Source: Flavobacterium sp. (lineage in GTDB: Bacteria > Bacteroidota > Bacteroidia > Flavobacteriales > Flavobacteriaceae). From it: a DNA stretch of 55,430 nt. The notes beneath the pieces are model-generated. The model saw only the letters and a program-made list of their open reading frames with translations. It made no database searches and had not been told where the DNA came from. Below, in pieces: positions 7,920-19,400 of this stretch (its first letter is position 1; the number at the start of each line of letters is the position of its first letter). A program made the translations under genes and the position numbers. The stretch lies in assembly GCF_017985075.1 (NCBI RefSeq), contig NZ_JAGNYF010000006.1:6377-61806 (forward strand), read 5' to 3'.

Positions 7920-9482
7920 TTATTTGTTGTTATTTTTATCCACTTGTTCATTTTTAACAATTGAGGAAATTACAATCCCGATAATAAATCCGGTAAACAA
8001 ACCTCCCAAATGTCCAGCATTATCAGAGTTTGTAAACAATCCCATTAATAAATTGTAACCTATAAAAATAGAACTCATTATTAGAAATGATAAATCAATT
8101 TTTTTAGAAATTGATTTCATCAAATTTAATGCAATTACTGCTCCAAATAATCCAAATATTGCGCCAGAAGCACCTACAGAAACGGTGTTGTCATGCCAAT
8201 AAATACTTGCTATGCTACAACCCAAACCGCTTAATATATAAACAACAGTAAAACGTTTAACTCCAAGTATAGATTCAGCAAAAAGGCCAATAAAAAACAA
8301 AGTAAATAGATTTGAAACAATATGCATAAGACCGCCATGTAAAAACATTGCTGTAAAAAGTCTCCACCAATCACCACTTAAAACTGCATTTCTTTCAACA
8401 CCACCTAAACGAAACAAATCACTAGTATCAAAACTTATAAAACCTAATCCAAAAAGTACCATTAAAATATAAATAATTAAATTTAGATTTAGAAGTATTG
8501 GAATAATATAAAATTCTTTAGTTGGAATTAGAAAAAAATAATCCTTTTTAAAAGTCTCTTGCCAAGATTTAGGTTCGATTTTTTTAGCCTTTATGCTTTT
8601 AGGTTTGTACCCTAAAAACAATATTATAATTAAGAGAACTCCAATTGAAATGCCAAATGATTTGAATATCCAACCAAATTTACCACCATTTCTATCATTA
8701 TAATTACCGTTATGACTAATAAATAATATTGGTTCAGAATCACAAATTAAAACATTATTTTTTATTGCTTTCTTATAATATTTGTAATCGGAAGTTGTAC
8801 GAAGCACTTCTAAATAAGAGAAATTCTGAAAATTACTATCATTAAATTCTTTATAACTTTTATCTAAAAAAGCAGTAAACTCTCTTTGTTTTTCATTATC
8901 ACTCAATGAATTACTTATTTCGTGGGAATACTCTTCACACAAATAATAATTACATATATCTTTAATGGTATCTTTAGCGTTTCTTAAAATTGGTTGTACG
9001 CAGTATAAATGAAAATTTAATTTTGTGCCATATTTACCGGTTACTTCTGAAGAGTTACTGAATGACACCTCTTCTTTGTAGAAATAAGTTTTGCGGAGCG
9101 TATAATATTTAGTTTTTGGAGTTGTCGTAAAATTATTTATATGCTCCAAATGTGTAAGTTTTCCAGTTGCAGTATTTAAATAGAATTGTGTTACAATAGT
9201 TGGGATTGCGAGTAGAATGGTTAGAAACAAGTATAAACTAAAATAATCAGAACTATTATTTTTTAAGCGAAGTAACTTTATGGTAGGGCGTAATTTAAAA
9301 TATATAATAATAAAAGAAAAAATAATTGGGCCAAAAATATCCACAACTATATCATAAATACTAAACCATTCTAACTGAATTACAAAAATCCAATTTAATA
9401 AACTATAAATTATTGTAATTAAAATTGTAGCTATTACTAAAGGAAAATAAATTAATAGAAGTTTTTCTTTAATGTTTTTCAT
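7920..9482 (-). CDS. Rhomboid family intramembrane serine protease with long N-terminal extension
   Basis: 520 residues. The C-terminal half (about 320-510) is a rhomboid core with all hallmark motifs: WWRLFTAMFLHGGLMHIVSN (WR and HxxxxHxxxN), GASG with catalytic S439, and AGHLGG with catalytic H491. It should cut substrates within the inner membrane. The N-terminal half is unusual in length: hydrophobic helices around 10-35, 45-65 and 85-105, then a soluble domain (about 130-270) and another helix near 280-300. I do not recognise that soluble domain. It lies downstream of tyrS but behind a terminator, so it is probably transcribed separately; a near-consensus -7 box (TATATTTT on the minus strand) lies a few bases before the start. 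Confidence 0.9.
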   Translation of the reverse strand: MKNIKEKLLLIYFPLVIATILITIIYSLLNWIFVIQLEWFSIYDIVVDIFGPIIFSFIIIYFKLRPTIKLLRLKNNSSDYFSLYLFLTILLAIPTIVTQFYLNTATGKLTHLEHINNFTTTPKTKYYTLRKTYFYKEEVSFSNSSEVTGKYGTKLNFHLYCVQPILRNAKDTIKDICNYYLCEEYSHEISNSLSDNEKQREFTAFLDKSYKEFNDSNFQNFSYLEVLRTTSDYKYYKKAIKNNVLICDSEPILFISHNGNYNDRNGGKFGWIFKSFGISIGVLLIIILFLGYKPKSIKAKKIEPKSWQETFKKDYFFLIPTKEFYIIPILLNLNLIIYILMVLFGLGFISFDTSDLFRLGGVERNAVLSGDWWRLFTAMFLHGGLMHIVSNLFTLFFIGLFAESILGVKRFTVVYILSGLGCSIASIYWHDNTVSVGASGAIFGLFGAVIALNLMKSISKKIDLSFLIMSSIFIGYNLLMGLFTNSDNAGHLGGLFTGFIIGIVISSIVKNEQVDKNNNK

Positions 9483-9509
9483 AAAAAATATAAGACTTTA
9501 AAAATAAGC

Positions 9510-9543
9510 AAAAAAGCCGTTCTGTGACTAATCAGCACGGCTT
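9510..9543 (-). terminator. Terminator after tyrS
   Basis: On the minus strand AAGCCGT pairs with ACGGCTT, with an inner CTG/CAG extension across one mismatch, followed by a T-run. It separates tyrS from the rhomboid gene. Confidence 0.75.
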
Positions 9544-9564
9544 CATATTTTACATAAAAACAGC

Positions 9565-10863
9565 TTACACCACTTTTAAAATATAATAGTTTTTCTTTCC
9601 TTTTTGAAGTAAAACGAACGTGTTCGCAATTAAATCGTTAGTAGAAATTACGTATTCTTCTGTTACTTTTACTTTGTTTACGGAAACGGCATTTTCTTTT
9701 AACGCTCTTCTGGTTTCGTTTCCTGAAGATAAAAATCCAGATTTCACAAAGGCATCTACAATTGGATAACCTGCTTCAATTTCTGCTAAAGTAACTTCCG
9801 CTTGATCTAAACTTTGGAAAACATCCGCTAACGTTTTTAAATCTAATTGTTTTAAATCGTCCACAGTTGGTTTAAAGAAGGCTTGTGAAGCAAAAACCGC
9901 TTTTTCGTGTTCGGCTGCACCATGAATCATTACGGTTAATTCTTCGGCTAATTTCTTCTGTAATACTCGTAAATGTGGCGCTTCAACGTGTTCCGCTAAT
10001 AACGCATCAATCGTAGCTTTATCTAAGAATGTGAATATTTTAATATATTTTTCGGCATCAACATCCGTCGTATTAAACCAAAATTGGTAAAATTCGTATG
10101 GAGATGTTTTATCAGCATCCAACCAAATGTTACCTTTTTCCGATTTTCCGAATTTCGAACCATCAGCTTTTGTAATTAACGGACACGTCATTGCAAACGC
10201 TTTTCCTTCTGTTTCAGAATCAACGTTCATTCTTCGGATTAATTCTGTACCTGTTGTGATGTTTCCCCATTGGTCACTTCCACCCATTTGTAATTTACAA
10301 TTGTGGTGTTTGTGCAAATGATAAAAATCGTATCCTTGAATTAATTGGTATGTAAATTCTGTAAAACTCATTCCTTCGCCTTCCCCAGACAAACGTTTTT
10401 TTACAGAATCTTTACTCATCATATAGTTTACCGTAATGCGTTTTCCCACTTCACGAACAAAATCAATGAACGAAAAATCTTTCATCCAATCGTAATTATT
10501 AACTAAAACAGGGGCTTGTGCATCAGTTGCATTGAAATCTAAAAAGCGAGATAACACGCCTTTAATTCCTTCTACATTATGATTTAAAGTGGCTTCATCT
10601 AATAAATTTCTTTCGTTTGATTTTCCAGATGGATCACCAATCATTCCTGTTGCACCGCCGACTAAAGCGTAAGGTTTATGTCCGAATTTTCGCAAGTGCA
10701 TTAATAAAATAATAGGCACTAAACTACCAATATGTAAGGAATCTGAAGTAGGATCAAAACCAATATAAACAGCTGTTGGCTCTTTTAAAAGTTGCTCTTC
10801 TGTTCCTGGCATCGCATCGTGTACCAGACCTCTCCATTGTAATTCTTCGATTAAATTTCTCAT
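9565..10863 (-). CDS. tyrS: Tyrosine--tRNA ligase
   Basis: 432 residues, full length for a bacterial TyrRS, charging tRNA-Tyr in the cytoplasm. The class I HIGH motif is HIGS at 44-47 ([12 protein letters not shown]) and the KMSKS loop is KFGKS near 235-239. AVYIGFDPT and GGSDQWGNI are further TyrRS marks that bind tyrosine. The last 65 residues or so ([12 protein letters not shown] onward) form an S4-like RNA-binding domain. It starts one base after the stop of the MMPL-type exporter gene, so the two share a transcript. No T-box is visible upstream, as expected outside Firmicutes. Confidence 0.97.
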   Translation of the reverse strand: MRNLIEELQWRGLVHDAMPGTEEQLLKEPTAVYIGFDPTSDSLHIGSLVPIILLMHLRKFGHKPYALVGGATGMIGDPSGKSNERNLLDEATLNHNVEGIKGVLSRFLDFNATDAQAPVLVNNYDWMKDFSFIDFVREVGKRITVNYMMSKDSVKKRLSGEGEGMSFTEFTYQLIQGYDFYHLHKHHNCKLQMGGSDQWGNITTGTELIRRMNVDSETEGKAFAMTCPLITKADGSKFGKSEKGNIWLDADKTSPYEFYQFWFNTTDVDAEKYIKIFTFLDKATIDALLAEHVEAPHLRVLQKKLAEELTVMIHGAAEHEKAVFASQAFFKPTVDDLKQLDLKTLADVFQSLDQAEVTLAEIEAGYPIVDAFVKSGFLSSGNETRRALKENAVSVNKVKVTEEYVISTNDLIANTFVLLQKGKKNYYILKVV

Positions 10864-10864
10864 T

Positions 10865-13291
10865 TTATTTTTTTATTTCTTCACCCTCAGCAACAGCGTC
10901 TGGGTCTTCATTATTTTCTAAAATATCTAAAATAGGTTCTGTGAATTCTTGTTCGTTGGCTAAACTTCTGTTTAACGATAAAACCAAACTTGGTAATAAA
11001 ATTAAATTGGTTAGCATTCCGAATAATAACGTGATAGAAACTAAACCTCCCAAAGCTACTGTTCCACCGAAATCCGATAATGTAAATACCGAAAATCCGA
11101 ACAATAATACGAAAGACGTATAAAACATACTCGGTCCTTCTTCTTCTAATGTGGAAAAGATTGATTTTTTAATTTTCCAATTATTTCGAACCAATTCTTG
11201 TCGATATTGCGCTAAAAATCGTATCGTATCATCTACGGAAAGTCCGAATGCAATTCCGAAAACCAAAATAGTTGAGGGCTTAATAGGAATCCCTAAATAT
11301 CCCATCAATCCAGCCGTGGCTAGTAAGGGTAATAAATTCGGAATCAAAGCCACAAAAATCATTTTCACCGAACGGAATAAGAAAAAGATTAAAGCACCTG
11401 TTAAGGCTAAAGCGAATAATAACGATTCTATTAAATTGTCTAATAAATAACTCGTTCCTTTTTGAAATAATAAGGCTTTTCCAGTAATTGTTACTGTAAA
11501 ACGTTCTTTTGGAAATAATTTATTGATTCGGTCATTTAATTTTTCTTCCACTTTCACCATTTCATCCGTACTGACTTCTCGCATAAAAGTTGAGATTCGA
11601 GCATATTGACCAGTGGAATCTACATAACTTTTTAGTGGATTATTTTTACTGTCTTTTGATGAATTTTTTAAATAAGGCAAAATAAAAGCTTGTTCTTGCG
11701 AATCGGGTAAATCGTAAAAAGCAGGATTTCCGTTATAATACGCTTGCTTCGAAAACTTCACTAAATTGACAATAGAAACGGGTTTTGAAAGTTCAGGAAT
11801 GGCTTCAATTTCCGATTGCAACTCGTCCATTTTCTTCAAAGTTGAAATCTTCATTACGCCTTTTTTACGCTTCGTGTCAATTAAAATCTCCACAGGTAAA
11901 ACCCCTTTAAATTCTTTTTCAAAAAAACGAATGTCTTCAAAAAAAGCATTGTTTTTAGGCATATCTTCTAATATACTTCCAGAAATATTAATTTTGTAAA
12001 CGCCAATTATACCAAGTATTAAAATTCCAACAGCTACCGAATACACGCGAACATTATGATATTTTACTTGGTTGATAATCCAATTTTTAAAATTCACCAA
12101 ATAGCCGCGCTCCAAATGTTCCAAATGTTTTGCTTTTGGTATGGGCATAAAACTGAAGAAAATCGGAATTACGAATAAACTCAATACAAAAAGTGCCATA
12201 ATATTTATGGAAGTTACAATTCCAAATTCTTGTAACAATTTATTATCGGTAATTATGAACGTTGCAAAACCAACTGCTGTAGTAACATTTGTAATAAAAG
12301 TTGCGGTTCCAACTTTAGTTAAAACACGTTGTAATCCTTTGGCTCTGTTTCCGTGAATTCGCGTTTCTTGATGGTATTTATTGGTTAAGAAAATACAATT
12401 TGGAATACCAATAATTACAATTAATGAAGGCACTAAAGCTGTTAAAACAGTAATTTCATAACGCAATAATCCCAAAAATCCGAAAGACCACATCACACCA
12501 ATCATCACCACAAAAAGCGCCATCATAGTGGTTCGAAACGAACGGAAAAAGAAATAGAAAATTAACGAAGTTACCAATAAAGTAGCCCCAATGAACAAGC
12601 CGATTTCACTAATAATTGCTTTGGCATTTAAGGTTCTAATGTAAGGCATTCCTGAAACTTTGATATCCGTTTTTGCGGTTTCTTTAAACGATTCAATAGC
12701 AGGAATTAGTTTATTTAAAACAAATTCTTTTCTTTCGGGTTTGTTTACTATGTCTTTTTTAAGATAAATAACGCTTCTAACCACGCCACTTTTTTTATTG
12801 AACAATAAGCTTTCGTAAAAAGGCATTTTGTTTAATAAATCTTGTTTTTTGGTATTTAAATAAGCGGCATTAGCTACTTTATTTTGATCTATAAAAGGTT
12901 TGGTTTGAAAGGTTTGTAAGGAATCATTTTTAACTAAATCCTGAATTTCATTAAATGATAACACGCCATCAACTTCTTTGTTTTTAGCAATAGAAGCCAT
13001 CATTTTGTTCCAAGATTTAAACGTTTCTGGTTTAAAAACATCGGCACTTTTAACTGCAAAAATTATAATATTTCCTTCTTCACCGAATTTCTTTAAAAAA
13101 TCGGTGTAGGCAATATTGTCTTTATGGTCGTTGGGTAATAAATTGGCTTCGGTTTGTGTAAAACGGATGTATTTCCATTGCGATGCCATAAATATAGTAA
13201 ACAAAGCAATGCACAAAAGCACCCAATGTCTATTTCTTAAAAGCGTACGCGCTACAAAATTCCAAAAACTGGTGTTTAACCACTTTGTCAT
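10865..13291 (-). CDS. RND superfamily exporter of the MMPL/HAE3 type
   Basis: 808 residues in two similar halves. Each has one N-terminal TM helix (about 18-38 and about 415-435), a periplasmic loop of around 170 residues, and a block of five TM helices (about 225-385 and 615-785). The conserved RND helix appears as [20 protein letters not shown] in the second half, with paired aspartates. The size and duplicated layout fit the MMPL/HAE3 branch, which often works without a TolC partner and moves lipids or hydrophobic molecules. The substrate is unknown. It is co-transcribed with tyrS, an arrangement I believe is common in this family; the pairing seems positional rather than functional. Confidence 0.88.
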   Translation of the reverse strand: MTKWLNTSFWNFVARTLLRNRHWVLLCIALFTIFMASQWKYIRFTQTEANLLPNDHKDNIAYTDFLKKFGEEGNIIIFAVKSADVFKPETFKSWNKMMASIAKNKEVDGVLSFNEIQDLVKNDSLQTFQTKPFIDQNKVANAAYLNTKKQDLLNKMPFYESLLFNKKSGVVRSVIYLKKDIVNKPERKEFVLNKLIPAIESFKETAKTDIKVSGMPYIRTLNAKAIISEIGLFIGATLLVTSLIFYFFFRSFRTTMMALFVVMIGVMWSFGFLGLLRYEITVLTALVPSLIVIIGIPNCIFLTNKYHQETRIHGNRAKGLQRVLTKVGTATFITNVTTAVGFATFIITDNKLLQEFGIVTSINIMALFVLSLFVIPIFFSFMPIPKAKHLEHLERGYLVNFKNWIINQVKYHNVRVYSVAVGILILGIIGVYKINISGSILEDMPKNNAFFEDIRFFEKEFKGVLPVEILIDTKRKKGVMKISTLKKMDELQSEIEAIPELSKPVSIVNLVKFSKQAYYNGNPAFYDLPDSQEQAFILPYLKNSSKDSKNNPLKSYVDSTGQYARISTFMREVSTDEMVKVEEKLNDRINKLFPKERFTVTITGKALLFQKGTSYLLDNLIESLLFALALTGALIFFLFRSVKMIFVALIPNLLPLLATAGLMGYLGIPIKPSTILVFGIAFGLSVDDTIRFLAQYRQELVRNNWKIKKSIFSTLEEEGPSMFYTSFVLLFGFSVFTLSDFGGTVALGGLVSITLLFGMLTNLILLPSLVLSLNRSLANEQEFTEPILDILENNEDPDAVAEGEEIKK

Positions 13292-13308
13292 GATATGATT
13301 TTATGCTG

Positions 13309-13316
13309 CAAAGGTA
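13309..13316 (-). promoter_or_regulatory. -7 box (TACCTTTG) for the exporter-tyrS operon
   Basis: An exact TAnnTTTG match on the minus strand, 17 bases before the exporter start. A TTTG lies 23 bases further upstream, so the spacing is longer than the usual 19. Confidence 0.5.
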
Positions 13317-13330
13317 AGAATTATGGTGAA

Positions 13331-15559
13331 TTATATCCCCAAATTCAATGTAAAAGATAATTTAATAGCAATATTTTGATCAAATTTTTCCAATTGATAC
13401 GGGCCATATCTGTAATAGGTAGCTAAACCAAAGCCTTTGAAAATGTTTTGTAATTCAAATCCACTTTCAAAAAAACCTTTTTCCATAGTTTTGAATGCAA
13501 TACCTTGATGATTTTCAGGATGAGTAAAACCACCAAATGCGACTTTAGTTCCTAAAATTAATGTTGGTTTAATGCTTTTTGAAATTTGAAATTTATTAAA
13601 GTAGTGTTTCATCTGAAAAAGAGAATACCTGTCTGAAAAAAATTCATTAAAATACATGGTTTCAAAAGACGTTTTATTAGCAAATGTAACTCGTCTTAAA
13701 ATGGCTTCTCGGTCTAAATTATTTGGCGTTACACTATATAAATGGGATAGTGGTGCGTTGCCTAAACTAATTCCTCCTTGTAATAAAAAAGTGGTTTTTT
13801 GTCCTGATAAGTATTTCTTTTCTTGATAAACTCGGGCATCAATTTTTGTAAATTCAATGTTTTCGCTCAGTACATTTGGTATGGCGTGAGACACCTGCAA
13901 AATTATTTTTGGAAATCCTTTTTCCACCTCTAAAATTTCTTGTGGTGCTTGTAAAAATTTACTGTTTGGCGACCATTCCAAACTTAAAGTTGCTAAAGTT
14001 AAATTGTATATTTTATATGATTTATTTGGTGCAATAAATTCGTAATCAAATAAAGGATTGATTCTGGAACGACTTATTTTAAAAGTAGTTTCAATTTTAG
14101 AAATAAATTTCGATTCAAAAGTCAGTTCGTACGATTGATGGTTATAAAATGTAGAAAGATTAAAAGGTCTTGGGTCGTATAATTTGAATTTTTTTGAATC
14201 AGCTATTAAGGTTAAATCAGCAAATTCAATAATATCATCTGTAAAGGAACCCGAAATCCAACTATCCGAATTTTTTGAAATCCGAAACGCACTTCCAAGT
14301 TGACTTTTAAAAATACCGTCTCGTGTGCCATATGCGCCATAACCAAATAGTTTGTAATAAGGTGAAAAGCGTTCGTTTGTGGCAATTCCTAAACCCAATC
14401 GGAAACCTTCGTAACTGTTATATTTAAAAATATCGCGCGCACGAAAATCAAACCAACCAAACGGAATTTGTCCGTTAATTAGTTTTTTGCCAAAATAAAT
14501 TTTCTTTTCAATTTTTGTTGCGGTTACTAAACTGTCTAATGTTTGATAGGTGTTTTGTGACCTTTCGTCTAACGTGTCGTTTGAAATTGTATTAAAAAAA
14601 GCAGTATTTTTTTTAATAGCACTTTTATCAATCTGAATTTGATATCGCTGTCTATTTTGAAGTTGTGTAAAGTTATAATTACTGTAATCTCTGTAAATTT
14701 TCACATACAAATCATTAGAATAATCATACTTTTTAGAAGTGTTCGGCAAATTGTCAAACTGAATGGTTTCTCCTAAAAAATCAATATTTTGTTTTCCTTT
14801 TCCTTTAGTTATCAATATGTTTTGCGAAACAGGAAACCACGATTTTTCAGTATTAAACGAGCCAAAAATAGTTTCAGCTTTTACATTGATAATGCTATTT
14901 ATTAAAAAAGTAATTTTAGTAATGGCATTTGTTTTTAAATCAACAATAGCCACACCTTTTAATTTGTTTTTTTTGATGCTTTTTTTTAATTCAAACTGCA
15001 ATACTATTTCATTACCATTTGGTTTAATTAACGTGTCTGTTATTTCAAATTTATATTTAACTGAGCCATCAGTTGAAAACGGATTTTGAAAAGTAAATTG
15101 TAAAATTTTCAATTGTTTTTTACTCAAATCGAAAGGCATAAATTCCTGACCTAATAATTCGTAAACAGGTTGTTTCAAACCAGCCATTTTTAAACCTATA
15201 ATAGTTTCTTTTTTCTTGCCTTTTTCGATAGAAATTTTTGCTACTTTTTCGGTTTGATAAATATGTTGTTTGGTAATAATTTTTTTGAATTTATAACTTG
15301 AAGAATCTATTATAAATTTCATTTTTCGCTTGTTCTTAAAAACCGTATCAATTGAAGCAGAAATAGAATCTGGATTGGCAGAAACAATTGATTTTTCGTA
15401 AAACGTATAACTAAAATTAGGCGTTTTTATTTGGTTTTTGCTTTGCAACTGAATAATTGTAGTTACTAAATTTTCAGTGGCTTCACGGTGCTTTGAAGTT
15501 GTCTTTTGCGCCATAGCCACAAAAGAACTAAAAAAAATAAACCACACGAGTATTCTCAT
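13331..15559 (-). CDS. DUF5686 family outer-membrane protein
   Basis: 742 residues with a signal peptide (MRILVWFIFFSSFVAMAQ). The N-terminal half is a soluble, lysine-rich periplasmic region, and the block RARDIFKYNSYEGFRLGLG (about 365-385) begins a predicted 16-or-so-strand outer-membrane barrel ending in an aromatic/aliphatic strand (AIKLSFTLNLGI). This organisation and the RxRDIFKYN-EGFRxG signature mark DUF5686. Many family members carry an extra carboxypeptidase-like regulatory domain at the N-terminus; it is not evident here, so this is the shorter form. Its own promoter has an exact -33/-7 pair (15577-15606). Function is unknown. Confidence 0.82.
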   Translation of the reverse strand: MRILVWFIFFSSFVAMAQKTTSKHREATENLVTTIIQLQSKNQIKTPNFSYTFYEKSIVSANPDSISASIDTVFKNKRKMKFIIDSSSYKFKKIITKQHIYQTEKVAKISIEKGKKKETIIGLKMAGLKQPVYELLGQEFMPFDLSKKQLKILQFTFQNPFSTDGSVKYKFEITDTLIKPNGNEIVLQFELKKSIKKNKLKGVAIVDLKTNAITKITFLINSIINVKAETIFGSFNTEKSWFPVSQNILITKGKGKQNIDFLGETIQFDNLPNTSKKYDYSNDLYVKIYRDYSNYNFTQLQNRQRYQIQIDKSAIKKNTAFFNTISNDTLDERSQNTYQTLDSLVTATKIEKKIYFGKKLINGQIPFGWFDFRARDIFKYNSYEGFRLGLGIATNERFSPYYKLFGYGAYGTRDGIFKSQLGSAFRISKNSDSWISGSFTDDIIEFADLTLIADSKKFKLYDPRPFNLSTFYNHQSYELTFESKFISKIETTFKISRSRINPLFDYEFIAPNKSYKIYNLTLATLSLEWSPNSKFLQAPQEILEVEKGFPKIILQVSHAIPNVLSENIEFTKIDARVYQEKKYLSGQKTTFLLQGGISLGNAPLSHLYSVTPNNLDREAILRRVTFANKTSFETMYFNEFFSDRYSLFQMKHYFNKFQISKSIKPTLILGTKVAFGGFTHPENHQGIAFKTMEKGFFESGFELQNIFKGFGLATYYRYGPYQLEKFDQNIAIKLSFTLNLGI

Positions 15560-15576
15560 TTACAAGAAATTAAAAG

Positions 15577-15606
15577 CAAATATACAGATAATAAAAAAGC
15601 GTCCAA
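15577..15606 (-). promoter_or_regulatory. Consensus promoter TTG-N19-TATATTTG for the DUF5686 gene
   Basis: On the minus strand TTG (15604-15606) is followed after exactly 19 bases by TATATTTG (15577-15584), 17 bases before the ATG. The -33 element lies inside the hairpin that ends the sod gene, so terminator and promoter overlap. Confidence 0.7.
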
Positions 15607-15622
15607 TTACTTGAACGCTTTT
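15594..15622 (-). terminator. Terminator after sod
   Basis: AAAAGCGT (15595-15602) and ACGCTTTT (15615-15622) pair perfectly; CAA/TTG inside extends the stem past one mismatch, leaving a TTAC loop. A T-run follows on the minus strand. Confidence 0.8.
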
Positions 15623-15636
15623 ATTCATTTTAAAAT

Positions 15637-16245
15637 TTATTTTGCTTCGTTGAAACGTTTAGCCACTTCATTCCAATTAATTACATTGAAAAACGCTTCA
15701 ATATAATCAGGTCTTCTGTTTTGGTAGTTTAAATAATAGGCATGTTCCCAAACGTCTAAACCTAAAATAGGTGTTCCGCCACACCCTATGCCTGGCATTA
15801 AGGGGTTGTCTTGATTTGCAGATGAACACACTTCAACTTTTCCGCCTTTTTGTACACAAAGCCAAGCCCAGCCAGATCCAAAACGAGTTGCTGCTGCTTT
15901 TGCAAATTCTGCCTTAAAAGCATCAAACGAACCATAAGCGGCATCAATTGCAGTTGCTAATTCACCTGTTGGCAAACCACCACCATTTGGCGACATCACG
16001 GTCCAAAACAAATTGTGATTGTAAAAACCACCACCATTATTCCTAACTGGCATATTATTCATATCTAAATTTGCCATAATAGCTTCAATAGATTTTCCTT
16101 CTAAATCTGTTCCTGCAATAGCTGCGTTCAAATTTGTAGTATAAGCATTATGATGTTTTGTATGGTGAATTTCCATAGTTCTTGCATCAACATGTGGTTC
16201 TAATGCATCATATGCATAAGGTAATTGTGGGAGTTCAAAAGCCAT
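15637..16245 (-). CDS. Superoxide dismutase, Fe/Mn type
   Basis: 202 residues, full length. Detoxifies superoxide to peroxide and oxygen in the cytoplasm. All four metal ligands are visible: H27 ([10 protein letters not shown]), H77 ([11 protein letters not shown]), D164 and H168 ([11 protein letters not shown]). The [12 protein letters not shown] and NQDNPLM segments are more typical of manganese or cambialistic enzymes than strict iron enzymes, so sodA is a reasonable but unproven symbol. It has no signal peptide. An exact -7 box lies at 16280-16287, giving a leader of about 30 bases, and its terminator overlaps the next promoter. Confidence 0.95.
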   Translation of the reverse strand: MAFELPQLPYAYDALEPHVDARTMEIHHTKHHNAYTTNLNAAIAGTDLEGKSIEAIMANLDMNNMPVRNNGGGFYNHNLFWTVMSPNGGGLPTGELATAIDAAYGSFDAFKAEFAKAAATRFGSGWAWLCVQKGGKVEVCSSANQDNPLMPGIGCGGTPILGLDVWEHAYYLNYQNRRPDYIEAFFNVINWNEVAKRFNEAK

Positions 16246-16279
16246 GATTTACTATTTTTAATGGATTAATTATTTTTTT

Positions 16280-16287
16280 CAAATTTA
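16280..16287 (-). promoter_or_regulatory. -7 box (TAAATTTG) for sod
   Basis: An exact TAnnTTTG match on the minus strand, 34 bases before the sod ATG. I could not find a TTG at 19 bases upstream. Confidence 0.45.
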
Positions 16288-16379
16288 TAACTTTAACTTT
16301 GAAAATAAAAATTTAGATAGTTAATTAAAACACAATATATAAGAAAATAATCTTTTAAATTGTGAAAAATTAAACACAT

Positions 16380-16482
16380 AGGTACATAGGATTTTCCAAT
16401 AAAATTGCAAACGCTTCGCTCAAAATAGTTCACATTAGACTGAGTTAAAAAAAATCCGTGTAAATTTGTGTAATCCGTGGCT
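16380..16482. repeat. Low-complexity intergenic repeat with two ATCCGTG copies
   Basis: The 253-base gap between sod and the helicase gene ends with a degenerate repetitive stretch. ATCCGTG occurs twice (starting at 16454 and 16473) around AAATTTGTG, and ACATAGG twice near 16380. No gene, terminator or RNA is apparent in the gap. Confidence 0.4.
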
Positions 16483-16498
16483 AAAAAAAATCAAAAAT

Positions 16499-19400
16499 AT
16501 GGCATTTCAAGTTTATAACGCTTCCGCTGGTTCTGGTAAAACGTATACCTTAACAAAAGAATATCTAAAAATCTTACTGGTAGCTCCTGCTAACGATACC
16601 TATAAAAAAATTCTTGCCATTACGTTTACCAATAAAGCGGTAGAAGAAATGAAAAGCCGAATTATTGAAAGTTTAATTGCATTTACTAAAGACGAAGTTA
16701 CTGAAAAAACAGCCGATTTTATGCGAGAAATTGCTGCTGAAATAAAATTAGATGTTCCTTCGATACAACAAAAATCCAGAAAAATTTTAAAGAATTTAAT
16801 TCACAACTACGCGGCGTTTGACATTTCTACTATTGATAAATTCACGCATCGTATCATTAGAACATTCACGCACGATTTAAATTTACCTACCAATTTTGAT
16901 GTTACACTCGATACAGATGAACTTTTAAAAAACGCGATTGATGTAGTGGTTGCCAAAGCAGGAGAGGACGAAGAATTGACTCAGATATTAATCAATTTTG
17001 CTAAAAGTAAGACAGATGACGATAAAAGTTGGGACGTAACATTAGATCTTTATGAAGTTTCAAGATTAATTTTAAACGAAGAACATTTTTTTAATTTCGG
17101 AAAATTAAGCGATAAATCCGTAGATGATTTTTCTAAAATTGCAGAGAAAATAAAATTAAAAATTGAATCCAATAAATCAAAAATAAAAGAAAATGCGAAA
17201 TTCATTTTAGATGATTTTGTAGCAAATAATTTAACGGAAGTAGATTTTGACCACAAAACTTTTTACAACCATATTGTTAATTTATATAACGAAAAAGCAA
17301 CTGAATACGATTTTGTAAATGAAAGAGAAATTATTGTTCCTAAAAAATCAAATAATTTAGAAGTAGTTCGTCGTTTAGCGCCTACTTGGAAAGAAAAACT
17401 TACGCATATTTACAAAGCAAAAACTGAAAATGCGTTATTCGATTTGATTATCAAAAATATGATTCCGTTGTCGTTAATTAATGTAATTTATAAAGAATAC
17501 AAGCAATTACAAGAAGACCAAAATGTCTTATCTATTTCCGATTTTAATGCTATAATTCATAACGAAATTAAAGACCAACCTGCTCCTTTTATTTATGAAC
17601 GTTTAGGCGATAGATACCGTCATTATTTTATAGATGAGTTTCAGGATACTTCGCAATTACAATGGGAAAATTTTATACCATTAATTGATAATGCCTTGGC
17701 AAGTCAAGATTTAGATGGCACAAAAGGTTCGTTAATGATTGTAGGCGATCCAAAACAATCTATTTACCGATGGCGAGGTGGAAAAGCAGAACAATTTATC
17801 GATTTAAGTACGGATGTAAATCCGTTTTCTAATAAACTGAAAGTTGTAGAAAATTTGCCAAAAAATTACAGAAGTTTTTCAGAAGTCATCGACTTTAATA
17901 ATCAATTTTTTCAATTTCTTTCTGAAGAATTTACGAATGAAGCCTATCAAAAATTATATAAAGAAACTGCTGGTCAGGAAACAAATGAAAAAACAGGTGG
18001 TTTTGTATCGGTTACTTTTTTAGATGATACTATTGAAATAAATGAAGAAATTGCAGAAGACGAATCGATTACAGAAAAGGACAAACAATATTTATCGAAA
18101 ACTTTAGAAATTATTCAGCAATCTCTTGAAAATGGATTTGACTATTCAGACATTGTTTTATTAACTCGAAAAACTAAAAACGGAGTGTTATTGGCTAATT
18201 TTTTAACCGAAAATAACATTCCAATTATTTCATCGGAAACATTGCTAATTCAAAATGCTTCAGAAGTAAAATTCATTATTAATTTTTTAGAATATTTAGA
18301 TAGCTCAAATAATCAAGAATCAAAAATAAATTGGTTGTATTTTGTAGCAACTACAAAGGTTGATAAAAATAAAATTCACGATTTTATTGTGTCTGCAAAA
18401 GATTTATCTGAAACCGATTTACAAAAATATTTAGCGTCATTTAATTGTGAAATATCCTTTGAAAATTGCAGAAAAAAATCACTTTATGAAGCTGTTGAAA
18501 ACATTGTAAATGTGTTTTTAAAAGAAAAAACCACCATTTCGTATGTGCAGTATTTTTTAGATTTAGTTTTAGAACGAAACGTAAAATATCAAACGAGCAT
18601 TGCAGATTTTTTAGAATATTGGGAAAAATCAGGTTTCAAACAAAGCATTCCCTCGCCAGAAGGAGAAAAAGCCATCCGAATTATGACCATTCACAAATCG
18701 AAAGGTTTAGAATTCCCTGTGGTAATTTATCCGTTTGCCGATGATAGTTTAAACCCAAGAAGCAATAATATTTGGATTCCAATGGAAGACGAAAGTGTAG
18801 ATATGTCTCAAGCTTTGGTTAAAAACAATAAGATTTTAGAAAAATATAGCGACACGACTCAAGAAATTTATCAAACCAAATCGCAAGAAGAAATTTTAGA
18901 TACTATAAACGTGTTATATGTTGCCTTAACGCGCGCCGAAGAGCAATTGCATATAATTAGTAGTTATAAAATAACCACAAAAGGCGAAATTTCTACTTCC
19001 AAAACGTTAGCTTCTTATTTTATAAATTTTTTGACTCAAAAAGCAAATTTTTCAATAGAACAAAAAGAATATGTTTTTGGAAGCTCAAAAAGGAATTCGC
19101 AACCGAAATTATTTACTAAAAATAAAGCAGAAATTCAATCCGTAAAAAAAGCATTAGATTTTTCTTCGATACGAATTGCCAAAAAAGAAGCCCTAATGTG
19201 GGGCACGTTACAGCAAGATGCTATTGAGTTCGGAAATATTATTCATCAAATTTTATCCTATATTACTTCGAAAAATGATTTGCAAACGGCATTAACTAAA
19301 AGCTTAGATGAAGGTCTGATTCAACAATCGCAAAAAAGTATTTTTGAAGATAAAATAACACAAATTATAAATCATCCAGAATTAGAAGCTTTTTTTAATC

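Noticed and set aside
10776-11123. A 115-residue plus-strand ORF over the tyrS/exporter junction
   Set aside because: Antisense to two sure genes; serine-rich translation typical of shadow frames.
16466-16498. TTG start of the AddA-like helicase
   Set aside because: It lies in the ATCCGTG repeat and adds residues of no similarity; the ATG at 16499 begins right before Walker A.
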